Assembly (NCBI GenBank): GCA_003427395.1
Contig: BFEA01000222.1
Location: 452,376-513,362 of the forward strand
Reading direction: 5' to 3'
From: Chara braunii
Lineage: Eukaryota > Streptophyta > Charophyceae > Charales > Characeae
DNA length: 60,987 bases
The notes under the pieces were generated by a model. It saw only the letters and a program-made list of their open reading frames with translations, was not told the origin of the DNA and did no database searches. Made by a program: the position numbers and the translations under genes. Below, piece after piece: positions 22,147-34,349 of this stretch; within the stretch, counting starts at the first letter, position 1; every line of letters starts with the position of its first letter.

Positions 22147-23676
22147 GGGATTGGAATTGGAGCACTGAGGATTGAGTGCAACTGACACATCTTCTTCATC
22201 TGGCGAACTACTGGCGAGAAGTTTCATGGCGATTCATCTTCTCTAGTACTGAGACAAAAGGGAAGAAGATTTCAAGCGGTGAATTCAGGAGTTCAGTGGT
22301 TGCACTGAACAAGCGCACTGAGTCTGTCAGGGCGCTTGCAAGAAGTGGCAAGAACAGAGCTAATTCGCCATAGCCAACCCTGAGGGCAGTATTGCGAATT
22401 GCCTCAGAGTGGCGAATTGCCCCTGAGGACTTCAGAATCCTTTGAGCGGCTTCATCCCTGAGCAGCGCTGAGGGAGATTGATGGTTTGTGTCAATCTCAG
22501 GTGAAAATAGCCTCATCTGGGGCTATTTATAGCATCGACGACTGTGGGGTCCTATGGCGAGATATTTCTCATTGGCACTCTGGGCGCCACAGGGTCAGAT
22601 CCGGTGAATCTGACTAGAGGGGTTGTAGCGCATCAAGATCCTGAAGAAGATCAACAAGTGTGGAGAGATTTTGTGCGTGGAAGACAGAGGAGGAATTTCT
22701 GGATGAATTGGGCGAGATGAGGGTTTCAGCCTGCCATAGCTAGATCTTCATCAAGCTCTCCCAAGAACTCTGAAAGTGAGTCCGTTCCATGCACATCCCT
22801 GTATAGCGGTTCAGATAGGGTTAGATTAATTAGTATTGATGGTCTATCTGTCTGTTAGTGACTGGAATTGAAAATCGCTGACTGCATGACAACCATAGCC
22901 ATCACTCTCCTACCTCCTTCTGCTCATTTCTTACCCTCTATTGACTCTTTTCCATCCAAAGTTGTTCTGTGACTGTCGGACTGTATTGCGCTTGATCTGG
23001 GATGCTCAGACTGTGAATTCTGTATTGGAATAGTAGAGATACTGTGAATTGTAATTTTGCGTTGAGTCTAATTATAGTATGTGCTAACTAGGGTCAGTCA
23101 TAACTTCAATTCAGTCCGTCAGAACTCAATTCTGTCAATTCCCAGTAAATCGCAATCCAGAAATAGTCATTACTGCAGAAGCGCTTAATTGGATTTCTAG
23201 TATTTCACTAGATACAGTGAATACTATACTTCGCCATCCCCTAGGGTATGGCCGCCAGAGTCATCAAGGCCGAAATTAGAGTCTGGGCTAGGATGTAGGG
23301 TCTCTGACTGAATCGCTCTATTGGTTTGATCATTCTTGTCTGTACTTGCCATCTTCTTTCATTCCTACTGACTACTCTTGTTTTCTAGTGGGCTCTGGAA
23401 ATCTAGGGTATCTTTGGAACTACTGAAGTGGTGTATGCTAACTCTAGTGTGGTGCAGGGTCAGTAAAAGGAAATCGTGTGATTGATTTTACTGGACTAAC
23501 TGTCTGTCTGACCTTTGACCCCAAAGTGACTGTTCCAACCCAAATCGCTTGTTGCCTATTCACCCACCTTACTTTTGTGTATGAGATAGCAACGATTTCT
23601 GAGTGTCTGTGGGAATTTGTATATCGCTGCATACTCTCTGCTGTCTGTCTGTTATTTCGTTTTCTGAAGAGGGAAA
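22147..23676 (+). other. Leader of element C
   Basis: 1.5 kb of untranslated sequence between the primer site and gag. It carries repeated CCATAGC words but no open frame of note. It would hold dimerisation/packaging signals if the element behaves like its relatives. Confidence 0.6.
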
Positions 23677-25281
23677 ATGGCGGATCAGGGAGCTCAACAA
23701 CAGCCACAGGTAGAAGTAGTGATGAAGGTAGAAGAACAACAACCTTCTACCTCCACCCCTACTACTCCTCTGACTGCTACTCAGCAGAAGAAGAAGGAGC
23801 TACAGGAAAGTCTGCAGCAGCTGCAGGCGGTGCTACCAGAACTCGAGCGGCAGGAAGCAGCCGAACTAGAGGCTGCAACAGATACTTCCAGGAGGGAGTA
23901 CTTGTTGGAGCAGCTAGGCAAAGTCTTGACAGATGACCGCTGCTCCCAGGTGAACAAGAATCTGGCGGAGTGGGCCATTTTCGAGCACAAGGCCACCAGT
24001 TCCTACTTCACAAACTGGGATGAGCGGCTAGACCGCCTGGAAAGCAGGGTACATAACCTGGAAGCTCAGCAGTCCAAGATCCTGAAGGCAATACAGGACT
24101 TGACTGCTCAGCTGACAGCAGCCCGGTTGATTTCTCCCTTGTCTCCTGTCCTCCAACCTAAACCCTCTCCTTCTCCTCCTTCGACCCCCTCTGGTTCACG
24201 TCATTCTTTCCCCTCACCACCTCCTTCCCAAAAGGCCACAGCCAAACCCACTTTTGCAGCTGTTGTTGCAGGGGATCAGAGAGGTCCCAAGATCCCTGCC
24301 CCCAACAAGTTCAGAGGGGATGACCTAAAGACTGATGTTGGGGATTGGGCTGCGGGGACCAGGGCTTACTTGAGGGCCTTCATATGCCCAGAACAGACAA
24401 AAGTGGCTACGATTCTGGGACTGCTGGAGGGGCCTGCGCAAAAGTGGGCTACCTCTACCTCCAGCGGTCTGCAGAAATCTATGGAGGATTGGGCTTTGGG
24501 ATTGGGGGTGGACAGTCTTCTACAGGCTCTGAAAGACCGCTTTGCAGATAAGGAGCGGGCCCGCAAAGCTGCTGACAGGATTGCTCGCCTGGGACAGCAG
24601 CATTACAGCAGTTCCATGCAATCGTTATTTGCAGAGTTCGAGCAGCTAACTTCCACCCCTGGTTTAGTCATGTCCGCCGATGACTTACTAACCAACTTCT
24701 GCAAGGCAGCCCCTGAGAAGTTTTCTGTTGCTTTGTACAATGCTGGGCATAAGGATTGGAGATCCTTTGGCCGTGCAGCCCTGGACATGGAGGCAAGACT
24801 TCATGTCCAGGCCCTCTCCTCTGATAGGAGGAAAGGTGTCTTCCCTCGTGGTGGTAGAAAGGGAAAGGCAGCCTTTGCACATGCAGGTTCTGCATTAGCT
24901 TCTGATTCAGACTCCCAGGCTGATACACCATCAGGTGGGACTGGATCAGCTGTTGAGACAGATGTTGCAGCGGCCCTGACTCAGGCTGTTCTGGGAGTTC
25001 TGCCGCAGCAGAAGAAATTCTCCCCCACCACAGCCTCAGCCAGTTCCAAGGGGAAGGACAAGGGACGTCGTCCTTCTACCTCCCAGCGCCCTAACCTGCC
25101 GAAGGACATCCGCATGCCAGCTGACCCACTCAATCCCTCCACTCTCCCCTGGCATGACCTCAAGATCCAGGAGGGATTGTGGAGAAGAAGAAAGGAAAGA
25201 GGGGTCTGGCTGAGATGTGAAGGACAACACTTTTTAAGGGACTGCCCTTACATGTCAGGCCCAGGTCAGTCAAAAAACTGA
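23677..25281 (+). CDS. Element C gag
   Basis: Open frame of 534 codons starting at the ATG in AAAATGGCGG. Residues 30-75 form a Gln/Leu/Glu coiled coil and a second helix lies near 105-155. Residues 165-200 are Pro/Ser-rich. The Retrotrans_gag-like capsid domain is at about 215-385 (GDWAAGTRAYLRAF, LLEGPAQKWA, ALKDRFADKERARKAA). The C-terminal knuckle is degenerate: WLRCEGQHFLRDC lacks the first Cys and one spacer residue of C-x2-C-x4-H-x4-C. Nucleic-acid binding may therefore be impaired, although the frame is intact. It forms the virus-like particle of the element. Pol follows in another frame, so a frameshift or re-initiation would be required for Gag-Pol. Confidence 0.88.
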   Translation: MADQGAQQQPQVEVVMKVEEQQPSTSTPTTPLTATQQKKKELQESLQQLQAVLPELERQEAAELEAATDTSRREYLLEQLGKVLTDDRCSQVNKNLAEWAIFEHKATSSYFTNWDERLDRLESRVHNLEAQQSKILKAIQDLTAQLTAARLISPLSPVLQPKPSPSPPSTPSGSRHSFPSPPPSQKATAKPTFAAVVAGDQRGPKIPAPNKFRGDDLKTDVGDWAAGTRAYLRAFICPEQTKVATILGLLEGPAQKWATSTSSGLQKSMEDWALGLGVDSLLQALKDRFADKERARKAADRIARLGQQHYSSSMQSLFAEFEQLTSTPGLVMSADDLLTNFCKAAPEKFSVALYNAGHKDWRSFGRAALDMEARLHVQALSSDRRKGVFPRGGRKGKAAFAHAGSALASDSDSQADTPSGGTGSAVETDVAAALTQAVLGVLPQQKKFSPTTASASSKGKDKGRRPSTSQRPNLPKDIRMPADPLNPSTLPWHDLKIQEGLWRRRKERGVWLRCEGQHFLRDCPYMSGPGQSKN

Positions 25282-28200
25282 AGCAGACCCTAGGGACTGC
25301 AGTTCCCCCCCGTGCTGCACTTCCAACTGCTGATGTAGGTGGACCTGCAGCTGCTTCAGTTGAGACAGAGTCTGAGTGTTTGGGGACTGCACGGGCAGCA
25401 TCCTTCTGCTATGAGGATCCTGACCCGGATCAAGACCCGGGGCAGGATGAGCTTCAGTCACTTGCTGCTTTCTTCCTTCACCTGAAGGAACAAAAGAGAA
25501 ACAAGTTTGATCTCATCCTACTTCGGCCTCTGATCAATCACATCAGGATCAAAGGGTTGTTGGATTGTGGAGCCACCCGAAACTTCATATCCCCCAGTGC
25601 TGTCAAGAAACTGCATCTGGGTATGAAAGTTCAGCAGTTGCAGCAACCTTTGCTGGTCAGAATAGGTGACTCCACTGTTCTTACCATTAGGGAGAAGGTC
25701 AGGGGTATCCCTTTTACCTTCGACAGTGCTGGAGAAGTCAGACATAGTCTGAACTTCTACATATTCCCTGACTTACCCTTTGACCTGGTGTTCTCTATGC
25801 AGTGGCTAAAGGCCGTCAACCCAAGGATCAACTGGCAGATCCCCAAGGTTGAACTGCCTAATAGACAGGGGGTGTACCAGCCATGTATGATAGTTGTTGA
25901 ACACCACCCTAAAACTGGTTGTTACTGTTTGAGAGCGAGGGAGTTCTATGCTCTCTCGCGCCAGTATGACCATGAGCGCCTGTTTTTGGCTCTGGTCAAG
26001 CAGACAGATGCTCCTCCTGTTTCCTGTCCTCCTGAGATACATCAGGTTGTGGACCAGTACGCTGATCTGATGCAGGAGCCCTTTGGGTTACCCAACCGGC
26101 CAACCAAGCATCATATTGAGCTACTACCTGGAGCGGTACCCCCCAAGGGCCGCATCTACAGGATGTCCCCTGCTGAGCTTGAGGAGCTCGGAAAGCAGCT
26201 TGAGACCCTGACCAGCAAAGGCTGGATACGACCGAGCACTTCTAGATTTGGGGCACAAGTCCTCTTCGTCTAGAAAGGGAATGGAGAATTCAGAATGTGC
26301 ATCGACTACAGGGGTCTCAACAAGATCACTAGGAAGACTACAGAGCCACTTCCTAGGATCGATGACCTTTTGGATATGGTGCAGGGCTGCACGGTGTTCA
26401 GCAAAGTCGACCTCAAATCTGGTTACCACCAGATTGAGATGGCAGAGGAGGATGTCTACAAGACGACCTTCAAGACCAGGTATGGTACTTACGAGTTCCT
26501 GGTCATGCCATTTGGACTTTGCAACGCCCCAGGTACCTTCCAGACAGAGATGCACCGCATCTTCAGGCCTTACCTGGACAAGTTCATGGTTGTCTACCTA
26601 GATGACATCCTAGTATTCAGCCGAACTACCAGGGAACATGCGGAGCACTTGGCTCTAGTCCTTCAGTCGTTACGTGACAGCCAGTATAAGATTAACAGAG
26701 AGAAGTCCTCTTTTGGAGTTCCCTCTGTCATCTATCTGGGTCACGTAATCTTTGGAGATGGCTTGGCTCCTGAAGCAACCAAGATAGCTGCTATTCAGGA
26801 GTGGCCACAGCCTCACACAGTAAGGGATGTCGGGTCCTTCATGGATTTAGCCTCATACTACAGAAAGTTTGTCAGAAACTTCTCTGCAGTGGCTGCACCC
26901 CAGACCAACCTAACAGAGAAAGACACTCATTTTCTTTGGTCCCTTCCCTGTCAGTTGGCCTTCACACAACTCAAGAAGGCCTTGACTCGTGTACCAGTGC
27001 TGAAATTGCCTAACCCCACTTTGCCATTCATCCTGACCACTGATGCCAGTCAGTATGGCATTGCGGCAGTTCTTCAGCAAGATGATGGGAATGGTATACG
27101 GCCAGTAGAGTTTATGAGTAAGAAGATCAAGACTCAAAAACATCAGGACTCTACCTACGAGAAAGAGTTGTATGCTCTTGTTTGTGCCCTGAAACATTGG
27201 AAACACTTTCTCCTGGGAAGACACTTCAAGATTTTTTCAGACCACTCCACCTTACAGTGGATGAAGTCCCAGGGAGAGCTAAATGATAAGTTGGCACGAT
27301 ACATTCAGTTCATAGACATGTTTGACTTTGAACTGAAGCATAAGAAGGGCTGCTACAATAAGGTAGCAGATGCCCTCTCTCGTAGGCTTGACTCTTTTAC
27401 ATTGATCTCCTCTACTCACTCCTTTGGAGAGGAGACCCGTCAGACCATTGCTCGTCTTCTGCCTCAGGACCCGACTTATGGACCCATAGTCAGGAATCTG
27501 CAAGCGGATCCCAACTCTGAACCCGACTATATCCCGAGTTCAGATTTGTTGTCTTCCTACAGCAGAGGTGAGGATCGCTTGTATCAGCGGCTCAGGACAC
27601 TGCTGATGTCAGAGTGTCATGATGCACATGGACATTTTGGGTTCTTAAAGTCCTATGCAGCCCTGTCGCAGCACTTCTTCTGGAGGGAGATGCGGAGTGA
27701 TATGCTGCACTATGTGGAAACATGTGAGCTTTGCCAGACGAACAAGGTTCAGCGTAGGCCTCCTCTGGGACTACTCAAACCCTTACCCATACCTGATGGC
27801 CCTGCTGAATCTGTGTCGATTGATTTCACAGATTTAGGCCAGACCACCCCTCGTGGCATGCGTCAGGTTATGGTCTGCGTGGACAGGTTCTCCAAATACG
27901 CAGAGTTCATCCCCCTGCCAGAGGTAGCTAGAGTCCTGGCTGTGAGAGCAGCCTTTTAAGAGAGGTGGGTCACACACCATGGACCGCCCACTTCTATAGT
28001 CAGTGATAGAGACCTCCGATTTTGCAGTGATGAGTGGCAGTCCTACTGTAAGGACTACCTGCACTCACGATGGATATGACCTCTGGTCATCATCCTGAAG
28101 CCAATGGTCAGACTGAAGTGATGAACCAAGTCTTATTCCAATTGCTGCGTCCTGTCATCTCTCCAGATCAGCAGGACTGGGATCTTCACTTGGCTCGGGC

Positions 28201-28915
28201 ACAGCTTGTTTATAACATGTCTGTCCATTCCTCGACTGGGTTCAGTCCATACCGGTTGCACTGGGGACGTGAACCACGACAGCCTCTCGATGATATCGTC
28301 GATAAGGCTAAGTCAGACCTGACACCAGACACTGCAGAGTTCACCAGACGCTACTGCATAGATGTGGAAAGGGCACGGGCGGACTTGTTCAAAACCCCAA
28401 AGGCAATGATTGAACAAGCTAATCGCCACAGGCGGCCTTCCCCCATCCGCACCGGTGATTATGTCTGGGTAGCCAGTTCTGAGTTGTCGAGGGAGGAGGA
28501 TATCTCCCCCAAGCTGTTGCCTCGTTATTTGGGTCCATGGCAGGTCTTAGATACAGTGGGCGTTGATCCATTTGGCCCATCCTATGTCATCGATGTCCCG
28601 CTGCATCTACGAACCTACCCGGTCTTCCATGCATCGAAGTTGCTTCCATTCACTCCAGCTGATGCATTCCCAAACCGGCCCCCCCAATTTGGGCCACCGA
28701 TCCCTGTCAAGGGATATAACGTGGAATGGATTGAGGATGAGTGGGGCACAAGCCCCGATCGGCAGTATCTTGTGAGGTTTGCTTTCCAGCCCCCTACTGA
28801 GAATAGATGGTTCTAAAGAAAGGAACTTCTCAAGACAGCAAAGTTAGTAGTTATGCGATATGAAGTGGCTCAGAAGGGCAACCTTCGTCGCCGTTCACCT
28901 CGTCTGCACCCTTAG
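25282..28915 (+). pseudogene. Element C pol (protease-RT-RNase H-integrase-chromodomain-like)
   Basis: Retropepsin LLDCGATRNFIS (about 25557) has Cys where Ser/Thr is usual. RT has IDLKSGYHQ-type motifs ([13 protein letters not shown]), [13 protein letters not shown] and intact YLDD (about 26600). RNase H has TTDASQYGIAAV and SDHSTLQWM. The integrase zinc finger is complete (HDAHGHFG...CELCQTNK). The DDE residues lie in SIDFTDLG, IVSDRDLRF and NGQTEVMNQ, and the tail reads YLVRFAFQPPTENRWF. Lesions are TAG at 26271-26273, TAA at 27957-27959, a one-base deletion near 28068 and TAA at 28814-28816. The frame then closes at a TAG at 28913-28915, 20 bases before the polypurine tract. Few lesions and complete motifs mark it as the most recently active family here. 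Confidence 0.93.
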
Positions 28916-28935
28916 CTCGGAGGTCCTCGCTCCCC

Positions 28936-28946
28936 GGGAGGGTAAG
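28936..28946 (+). other. Polypurine tract of element C
   Basis: GGGAGGGTAAG directly before the 3' LTR start TGCAATG. It is the presumed plus-strand primer. Confidence 0.75.
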
Positions 28947-28948
28947 CC

Positions 28949-29953
28949 TGCAATGACTTGCTGATTTTAACTGTGGAGACTGACTGCGAGGCTGCATAGT
29001 GCACTGCTGTGTTTGCTGTGTGTTTTGCTGTGTTTTTTTTAGTCGCACTGAGGGCCGCCCGCTGTTCTAAAAATAGCCTGAATTAACAGCTGTAGAGGCT
29101 GAGTAGTTACCGGCCCTAAGTGGCCTTGAGCCCTAAGTGCAGCAGTTGGACCAATTTCGTAGAGGTCGAGCAGGCCCTAACTGAAACGGTACCGGTAGGT
29201 CCTAGGCTAGGGTAGTGTAGAATCTACAAGTAGGTTGGGGTAGGACTGTTTAGGACTTTTGGCTGTTGATTTTTCGCGCAGCAGCGTTTGGAGAAGCCAA
29301 GCAAGTTGGCGGTGGCAATTGTCTACAGGCGGCATCCTAAGACCCTTGCCTAGGACAGCGGCCATAGTTGGCCCTTCTGAAGGTTGCCGGAGCTAGGGCA
29401 CCCTTAGCGCATCTACCCTGGTGGTATCTGCTTCAAGCCAGGCTATGCTGAGGCTCTTCATTGAGTGCTTGTGGGTGGCGGCAACCATAGCTGCCTGTTT
29501 TTTTGTCAGAGTTGTCCATCGGCACTGAAGACTCCATCGCAGGATCTGTTCTTCATCTGGGTGGTTGGCGCTGGCCTCTGGGAGGCTGTTTCGGTTGTGC
29601 GCTACTAACTGGGAGTAGGGTAGAGAGTGGAGTGTGGGGTTCTGAGTGTGGCGAGATACTGGAACAAACTCTGTAACGATATTTGGTCTAATTGGCTCAT
29701 CATCAGTGTGAATTCCAATTGTTATCCTCGCAGGTTTCTTCTTGTGATTGGTTGTTGGGAGTTTGTAAGAGAGTGAGAATCACGCAGTGTCTTCTCCCCA
29801 TCTGTGCATGGCTGAACTTCCGCTACATACTCTGATCTGTGTACAGTTTGGACTTTGTCTCCTCTCCCCCTTCTCTTATGCATGTATGGGCGTGTATGAG
29901 ACTGTTTGTGTGTGAGTGGCGGTAAAAATCGTCGGACAACCAAGTTCATAACG
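28949..29953 (+). repeat. 3' LTR of element C
   Basis: Collinear with 21089-22132 apart from the 39-bp block. It ends TTCATAACG, a one-base change from CA. It is flanked on the right by unrelated sequence containing the palindrome-like CGCACCGTGCGGTG. Confidence 0.92.
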
Positions 29954-30179
29954 TATGTCATACTTGCAACCGCACCGTGCGGTGTACCAGCGACAATTTC
30001 CCTTTTTTTTGGCTTTTTTTGCTGTTGAAACGGTATTCACCAATTCGCAGTAGCTGATGCATATCCCAGGGCTCGATCCCTAGTTCCCACCTTACCTGTG
30101 TACAGTATTTGTGTCGACCCCTAGAGTTGAACCTGCGACTTGTGTATTTGTAACAGTGATAGGTTGTCGTAGGGTCCAT
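29954..30179. other. Spacer between element C and the next LTR
   Basis: No gene seen. Contains CTCGATCCCTAG-like words similar to the 57-bp repeat at 16413. Confidence 0.4.
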
Positions 30180-30940
30180 AGGTAGCCAGGGTTCGATCTG
30201 TAGACCTGTCGAATAGGAGTCCTAGTCAGGTCCAGAAGTCGTAGCTATAGCTTTCTCGAAGAGTCAGGGTCCAGAAGTGTCGAAGCCGTAGCTGCTACAG
30301 GACCGAAAGGCCAAGTCTACGGCCTTCCGGAAGGTCTGAGTAGTGACCTTTCGGAGTGTCCCATGCTTAGGCTGAGGCAAGTGGGCAAGTGGTAAGGCAA
30401 GTGGTGGAGTCTACCCGTGCTGAGTCAGCACTCCCAGTCCTAGGCAGTCCTGGTTCAGTCCAGCAAGTACCGCATGGGACTGTGTGCACTTCGGGCATGG
30501 AAAAGGGCCAGACCAACGCACTGCAGAAGTATAAATCAAGAGGCAGCGCCCAGCCATTCATTCATTCCTGCGTGAGCCATGCGGAAGCGCCGCCACAGCG
30601 ACTTATGCAAGGAGGTCTGCAGTGAGCCCGAAGACGAAGTGGTCAGAGAGACGAAGCTTAGCCATAGCGATAGGGTAGAGGCGGCCATAGCCGCCATAAC
30701 TGTAGTTGGTGTTCAGTGTGTGTGTGTGTGTGAATATTCAGAGAGACGCGTGTGGGATATCCAGGGTGATCCACTGTATGCGAACAGAGAGTTGTATGGG
30801 CGCTAGTTCGCCATAGTCATTGGAAGTGAACTCGTATCTGGGTTGCCATATCTCTGAGTACTGAGTGGGCGCATGTCGCCAGTTTGTTGCGCTACTGTTT
30901 GCATGCATGTAAAGTGGGAATGAAAGCAAGTCCGATTGCA
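30180..30940 (+). repeat. Family-E LTR, copy 2 (left limit approximate)
   Basis: TATA box at 30530-30536, CCATTCATTCATTC, CATGCGGAAG and CAGGGTGATCC are shared with copy 1. It ends TCCGATTGCA at 30940 and is followed at once by a primer-binding site, so this is a 5' LTR. Structured DNA occurs upstream: CCGAAAGG...CCTTTCGG (30303-30354) encloses the palindrome CCTTCCGGAAGG (30323-30334). A GGCGGC-CATA-GCCGCC hairpin lies at 30680-30695. Confidence 0.65.
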
Positions 30941-30941
30941 T

Positions 30942-30953
30942 TGGTATCAAAGC
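30942..30953 (+). other. Primer-binding site after family-E LTR
   Basis: TGGTATCAAAGC, one base after the LTR end. It is close to the initiator tRNA-Met complement TGGTATCAGAGC. Confidence 0.8.
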
Positions 30954-31196
30954 TGGTACCCGCTATTCCACGCGGCGCGCTGTATGTCGCAGGGAAGTGA
31001 TGTGCCATAGAGAAGTGGCCGACGAAGAAGAAGTCCGCCATAGCGGATACCGAGGTTGCAGAAGCCGTCGCGCCTACCTGCAGAGAAGACCACGACGAAT
31101 AAGAAGATCGAGAGAGGAAGAGAGAGAGAGAGAGGGAGAGAGAAAGGTGGAGCGATACAAGATTGGCTTACCACGTTTCTGCGTTGAAGATATCGC

Positions 31197-31270
<74 letters not shown>

Positions 31271-31457
31271 AGATGAGGGATACAAGTTTGGTTGTCACTT
31301 ACCTGTAAAAGTGTGTCGTGCAGTCCCACGAAGTGAGAGGCGGTCATAGCCGCGGAGCTTGACCACAGAGTAACAAAGGAGGTTGAGAAAGAAGGCGGAG
31401 GAGGAGACTGAGAAAGGAGAGAGAAGTCATAGCCGAGAAGGTGAAAAGAGAGGCGAT

Positions 31458-31500
<43 letters not shown>

Positions 31501-31613
31501 CAGCCGGGGTGAAGAGAAAGGTGGCGAGGAAGGAGAAAGGAAGGAGAAGGGTGGTGAGGAAGGAGAAGTCGGCAACAATAGCCGACCGGGAGACTTGACC
31601 AGGCGTTGACCGG
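30954..31613 (+). repeat. Truncated leader of a family-E element with microsatellites
   Basis: Purine-rich leader with CATA-loop hairpins (31034-31047, 31340-31353), (GA)n at 31201-31266 and a run of 40 A at 31459-31498. No gag follows: the sequence is cut at 31614 by the direct repeat assigned to element H. CACTTACCTG (about 31299) would be a splice donor on the minus strand. Confidence 0.6.
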
Positions 31614-32699
31614 TGTGGGGCCAAACCCCGGTAGACTTTCGAGCCTTAGTCGACCCCACTGCAGGTCCCAGTCGGCTCGGCCTGCCCACACTCATGCTCA
31701 GGGCGCGGGCCATTCGTCCCAGGGTCACCCCCGCCTAGTGCTTTGAGATGGATGGGGGTGGGCCATCACGCGAGAGCGCCTTGACATTGGGGATGTAGCT
31801 CAACCCTCACGCCGGGTGGTAGTCTCGCTGGTCATTCCGTAGCGCTGATTGTTTTTTGCGATTCATAGTTGTGTTACCAAGCGATTGCTCTTTCCAATAC
31901 GCAGGTAGTCCAAGGGTTCTTTGAGAGTCTTTCTTCCTTTGTGCGCAGGCTAAGCGTCATCCTTAGGCCGAACACCATTTCCCTAAACCTTGTGTGCCTA
32001 CGGCATCATCGCGGTGCGGCGAAGCCGTCTTACCCCTCGCCTCTATGCCCCTGTTGGGCCTCATGCATCTTAATCAACTTCATTGTCGCAGGCCCCTTAG
32101 TCTTTTCGGGGCCTTTATATTCATGCACGCATACCATCCCCTTTCCCCTTGGCAAGATTGCGCTTCATTTTCTCATCTACCCTCCAAATCTCAAAAGGCA
32201 AAGGTAATTTTCATGGGTTGGTTTCATGCTAGGGTCCCGTAGCCCATTTGTCCCTCTTCCTTTTCCCTCTTGGTGCCCGGTTCCTCCCGGCCCATCCTGC
32301 TTAAGGCATCCTTAGCCCTCACTCACCTGCACAATCCCACACAAAGCAAAGATCCATACAATCCCCCGTTGGGGGTCAACACATAACCCTTCCCACATGC
32401 CTATCTTTTTCAAGCTCTTTGGCTGCTCTTTTGTTCTATTTCGTTGCTCAATTAGCCCACTGTCTTTTCATAGTCATGCAGTCGGGGAAATGGTTGAGTC
32501 AAAACTGACCCTTGCTTAATATTTCACTTTCTCCAGACCTCGTCCTTTCTCACTTTTCCAACGTCCTTTTTCTTTGCCTTCTTGGTGGCACAAGGGACCG
32601 GCTACCCTCCCCTTGCCCTCTTTCTCCACCAAGTGAGGTCTGATCCCTTCTTACCGTTCGCACCCTAGCAATGTACCAAGTGAGGGGAGAAGGGGTTAG

Positions 32700-32935
32700 T
32701 CATATGCCAAGTGAGGGAAAGAGAGAGAGGGAAACAAAGTGAATGAGGAGAGAGAGAGTGGTGGAGGGGGAGGAGAGAGAGAGAGAGTGAGAAATCGAGA
32801 GAGAAAGAGAGAGAGAAGGTAGATAGATAAAGAGAGAGAGAGGGAGAGAGAGAGAGAAGGAGAGAGAAGGAGAGAGGAGGAGAGAAAGGAAAAAAGACGG
32901 AGGGAGAAGTAGAGAGGGAAGAAATGTTTAATCCT
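32700..32935. repeat. GA-rich microsatellite tract
   Basis: Imperfect GAGAGA/GGAGA array, repeated at about 59510-59745 in the other copy with small length differences. Confidence 0.9.
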
Positions 32936-32999
32936 AATCCAGTCATCACCCGTAGTAGCAGCCAAATGTTGGTCACCCATCCCATAGTAAAAGATCAAC

Positions 33000-34345
33000 T
33001 AAGTATGAGCCGGATACTATAACACACATGAACTTGTCAATTGAGGAACTAGGACTAGCGGAAAGCACATGCACATAGGGAAGAGATCAACTAAGTAAGA
33101 TCCGGAACGTCACAACACACATGGATATGACAATGAGAAGCTAGAACTAGTGCAAAGCACATGCACATAGAGAAAAGACCAACCATGTAAGACCCGGAAC
33201 ATCACATCACACATGAACATGACAATGAGAGGCAAGACTAGTGGAAAGCTCATGCACATAGAGAAGAAGATCAACTAAGTAAAATCCGGAACATTACATT
33301 AAGTGTGAACATGACAACGAGAAGCTAGACTAGTGGAAAGCACATGCACATAGAGAAGAGATCAACCAAGTAAGATCCGGAACATCACATTAAGTATGAC
33401 AATGAGAAGCTAGAACTAGTGGAAAGCACATGCACATAGGGAAAAGATCAACCATGTAAGACCCGGAACATCACATCACACATGAACATGACAATGAGAG
33501 GCTAGACTAGTGGAAAGAACAGGCACATAAAGAAGAAGATCAACTAAGTAAGATCCGGAATATCACATCACACATGAACATGACAATGAGAAGCTAGACT
33601 AATGGAAAGCACATGCACATAGAGAAGAGATCAACCAAGTAAGATCTGGAACATCACATTAAGTATGAACATGACAATGAGAAGCTAGACTAGTGGAAAG
33701 CACATGCACATAGAGAAGAAGATCGACTAAGTAAGAACCGGTACATCACAACAAGCACGAACATGACGATGAGAGGCTAGACTAACGGAAAGCACATGCA
33801 CAAAGAGAAGAGATCAATCGGAACATCACATTGAGTATGAACATTGACAATGAGAGGCTAGAACTAATGGAAAGCACATGCACATAGAGAGGAGATCAAC
33901 TAGGTGAGATCCGGAACATCATGTCAAGCATGATCATGACAATGAGAGGCTAGGACTAATGGAAAGCACATGCACATAGAGAGGAGATCAACTAAGTGAG
34001 AGTCGGTACATCACAACAAACATGGACATGACAATGAAAAGCTAGAATTAATGGAAAGCACATGCACAAAGAGAAGAGATCAACCGGAACATCATGTCAA
34101 GCATGGACATGGCAATGAGAGGCTAGAGCTAATGGAAAGCACATGCACATAGAGAAGAGATCAACAGGAACATCACAACACACATGGACATGACAGTGAG
34201 AAGCTAGAACTAACGGAAAGCACATGCACAAAGAGAAGACATCAACCGGAACATCACATCACACATGGACATGACAATGAGAAGCTAGAACTAACGGAAA
34301 ACACATGCACAAAGAGAAGAGATCAACTAAGTAAGATCCGGAATT
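33000..34345. repeat. Satellite block R1, 92-bp period
   Basis: About 14 units, each with GGAAAGCACATGCACATAGAG and CATGACAATGAGAAGCTAGA. Successive units start 91-92 bp apart, with shorter 81-86-bp variants that lack an AAGTAAGATCC-like block. The same array appears at 59815-60987 and runs off the window. Confidence 0.95.
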
Positions 34346-34349
34346 TTAC

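Larger units (their letters stand above)
21089..29953 (+). mobile_element. Element C: full-length Ty3/gypsy retrotransposon, 8.9 kb
   Basis: Both LTRs, a primer-binding site, leader, gag, pol and polypurine tract occur in the canonical order on the + strand. The LTRs differ by roughly 4 percent by eye, mostly transitions, so the insertion is moderately old. Gag is open; pol has three nonsense codons and one single-base deletion. No clear target-site duplication is visible at the ends. The integrase C-terminus has a chromodomain-like tail, suggesting a chromovirus-type lineage. The truncated copy D belongs to the same family. Confidence 0.93.

Noticed and set aside
31201-31498. Poly-A run as evidence of a LINE or processed pseudogene
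   Set aside because: The 40-A run is preceded by GA-rich leader sequence rather than an open frame, and no target-site duplication was found; it is treated as a microsatellite.
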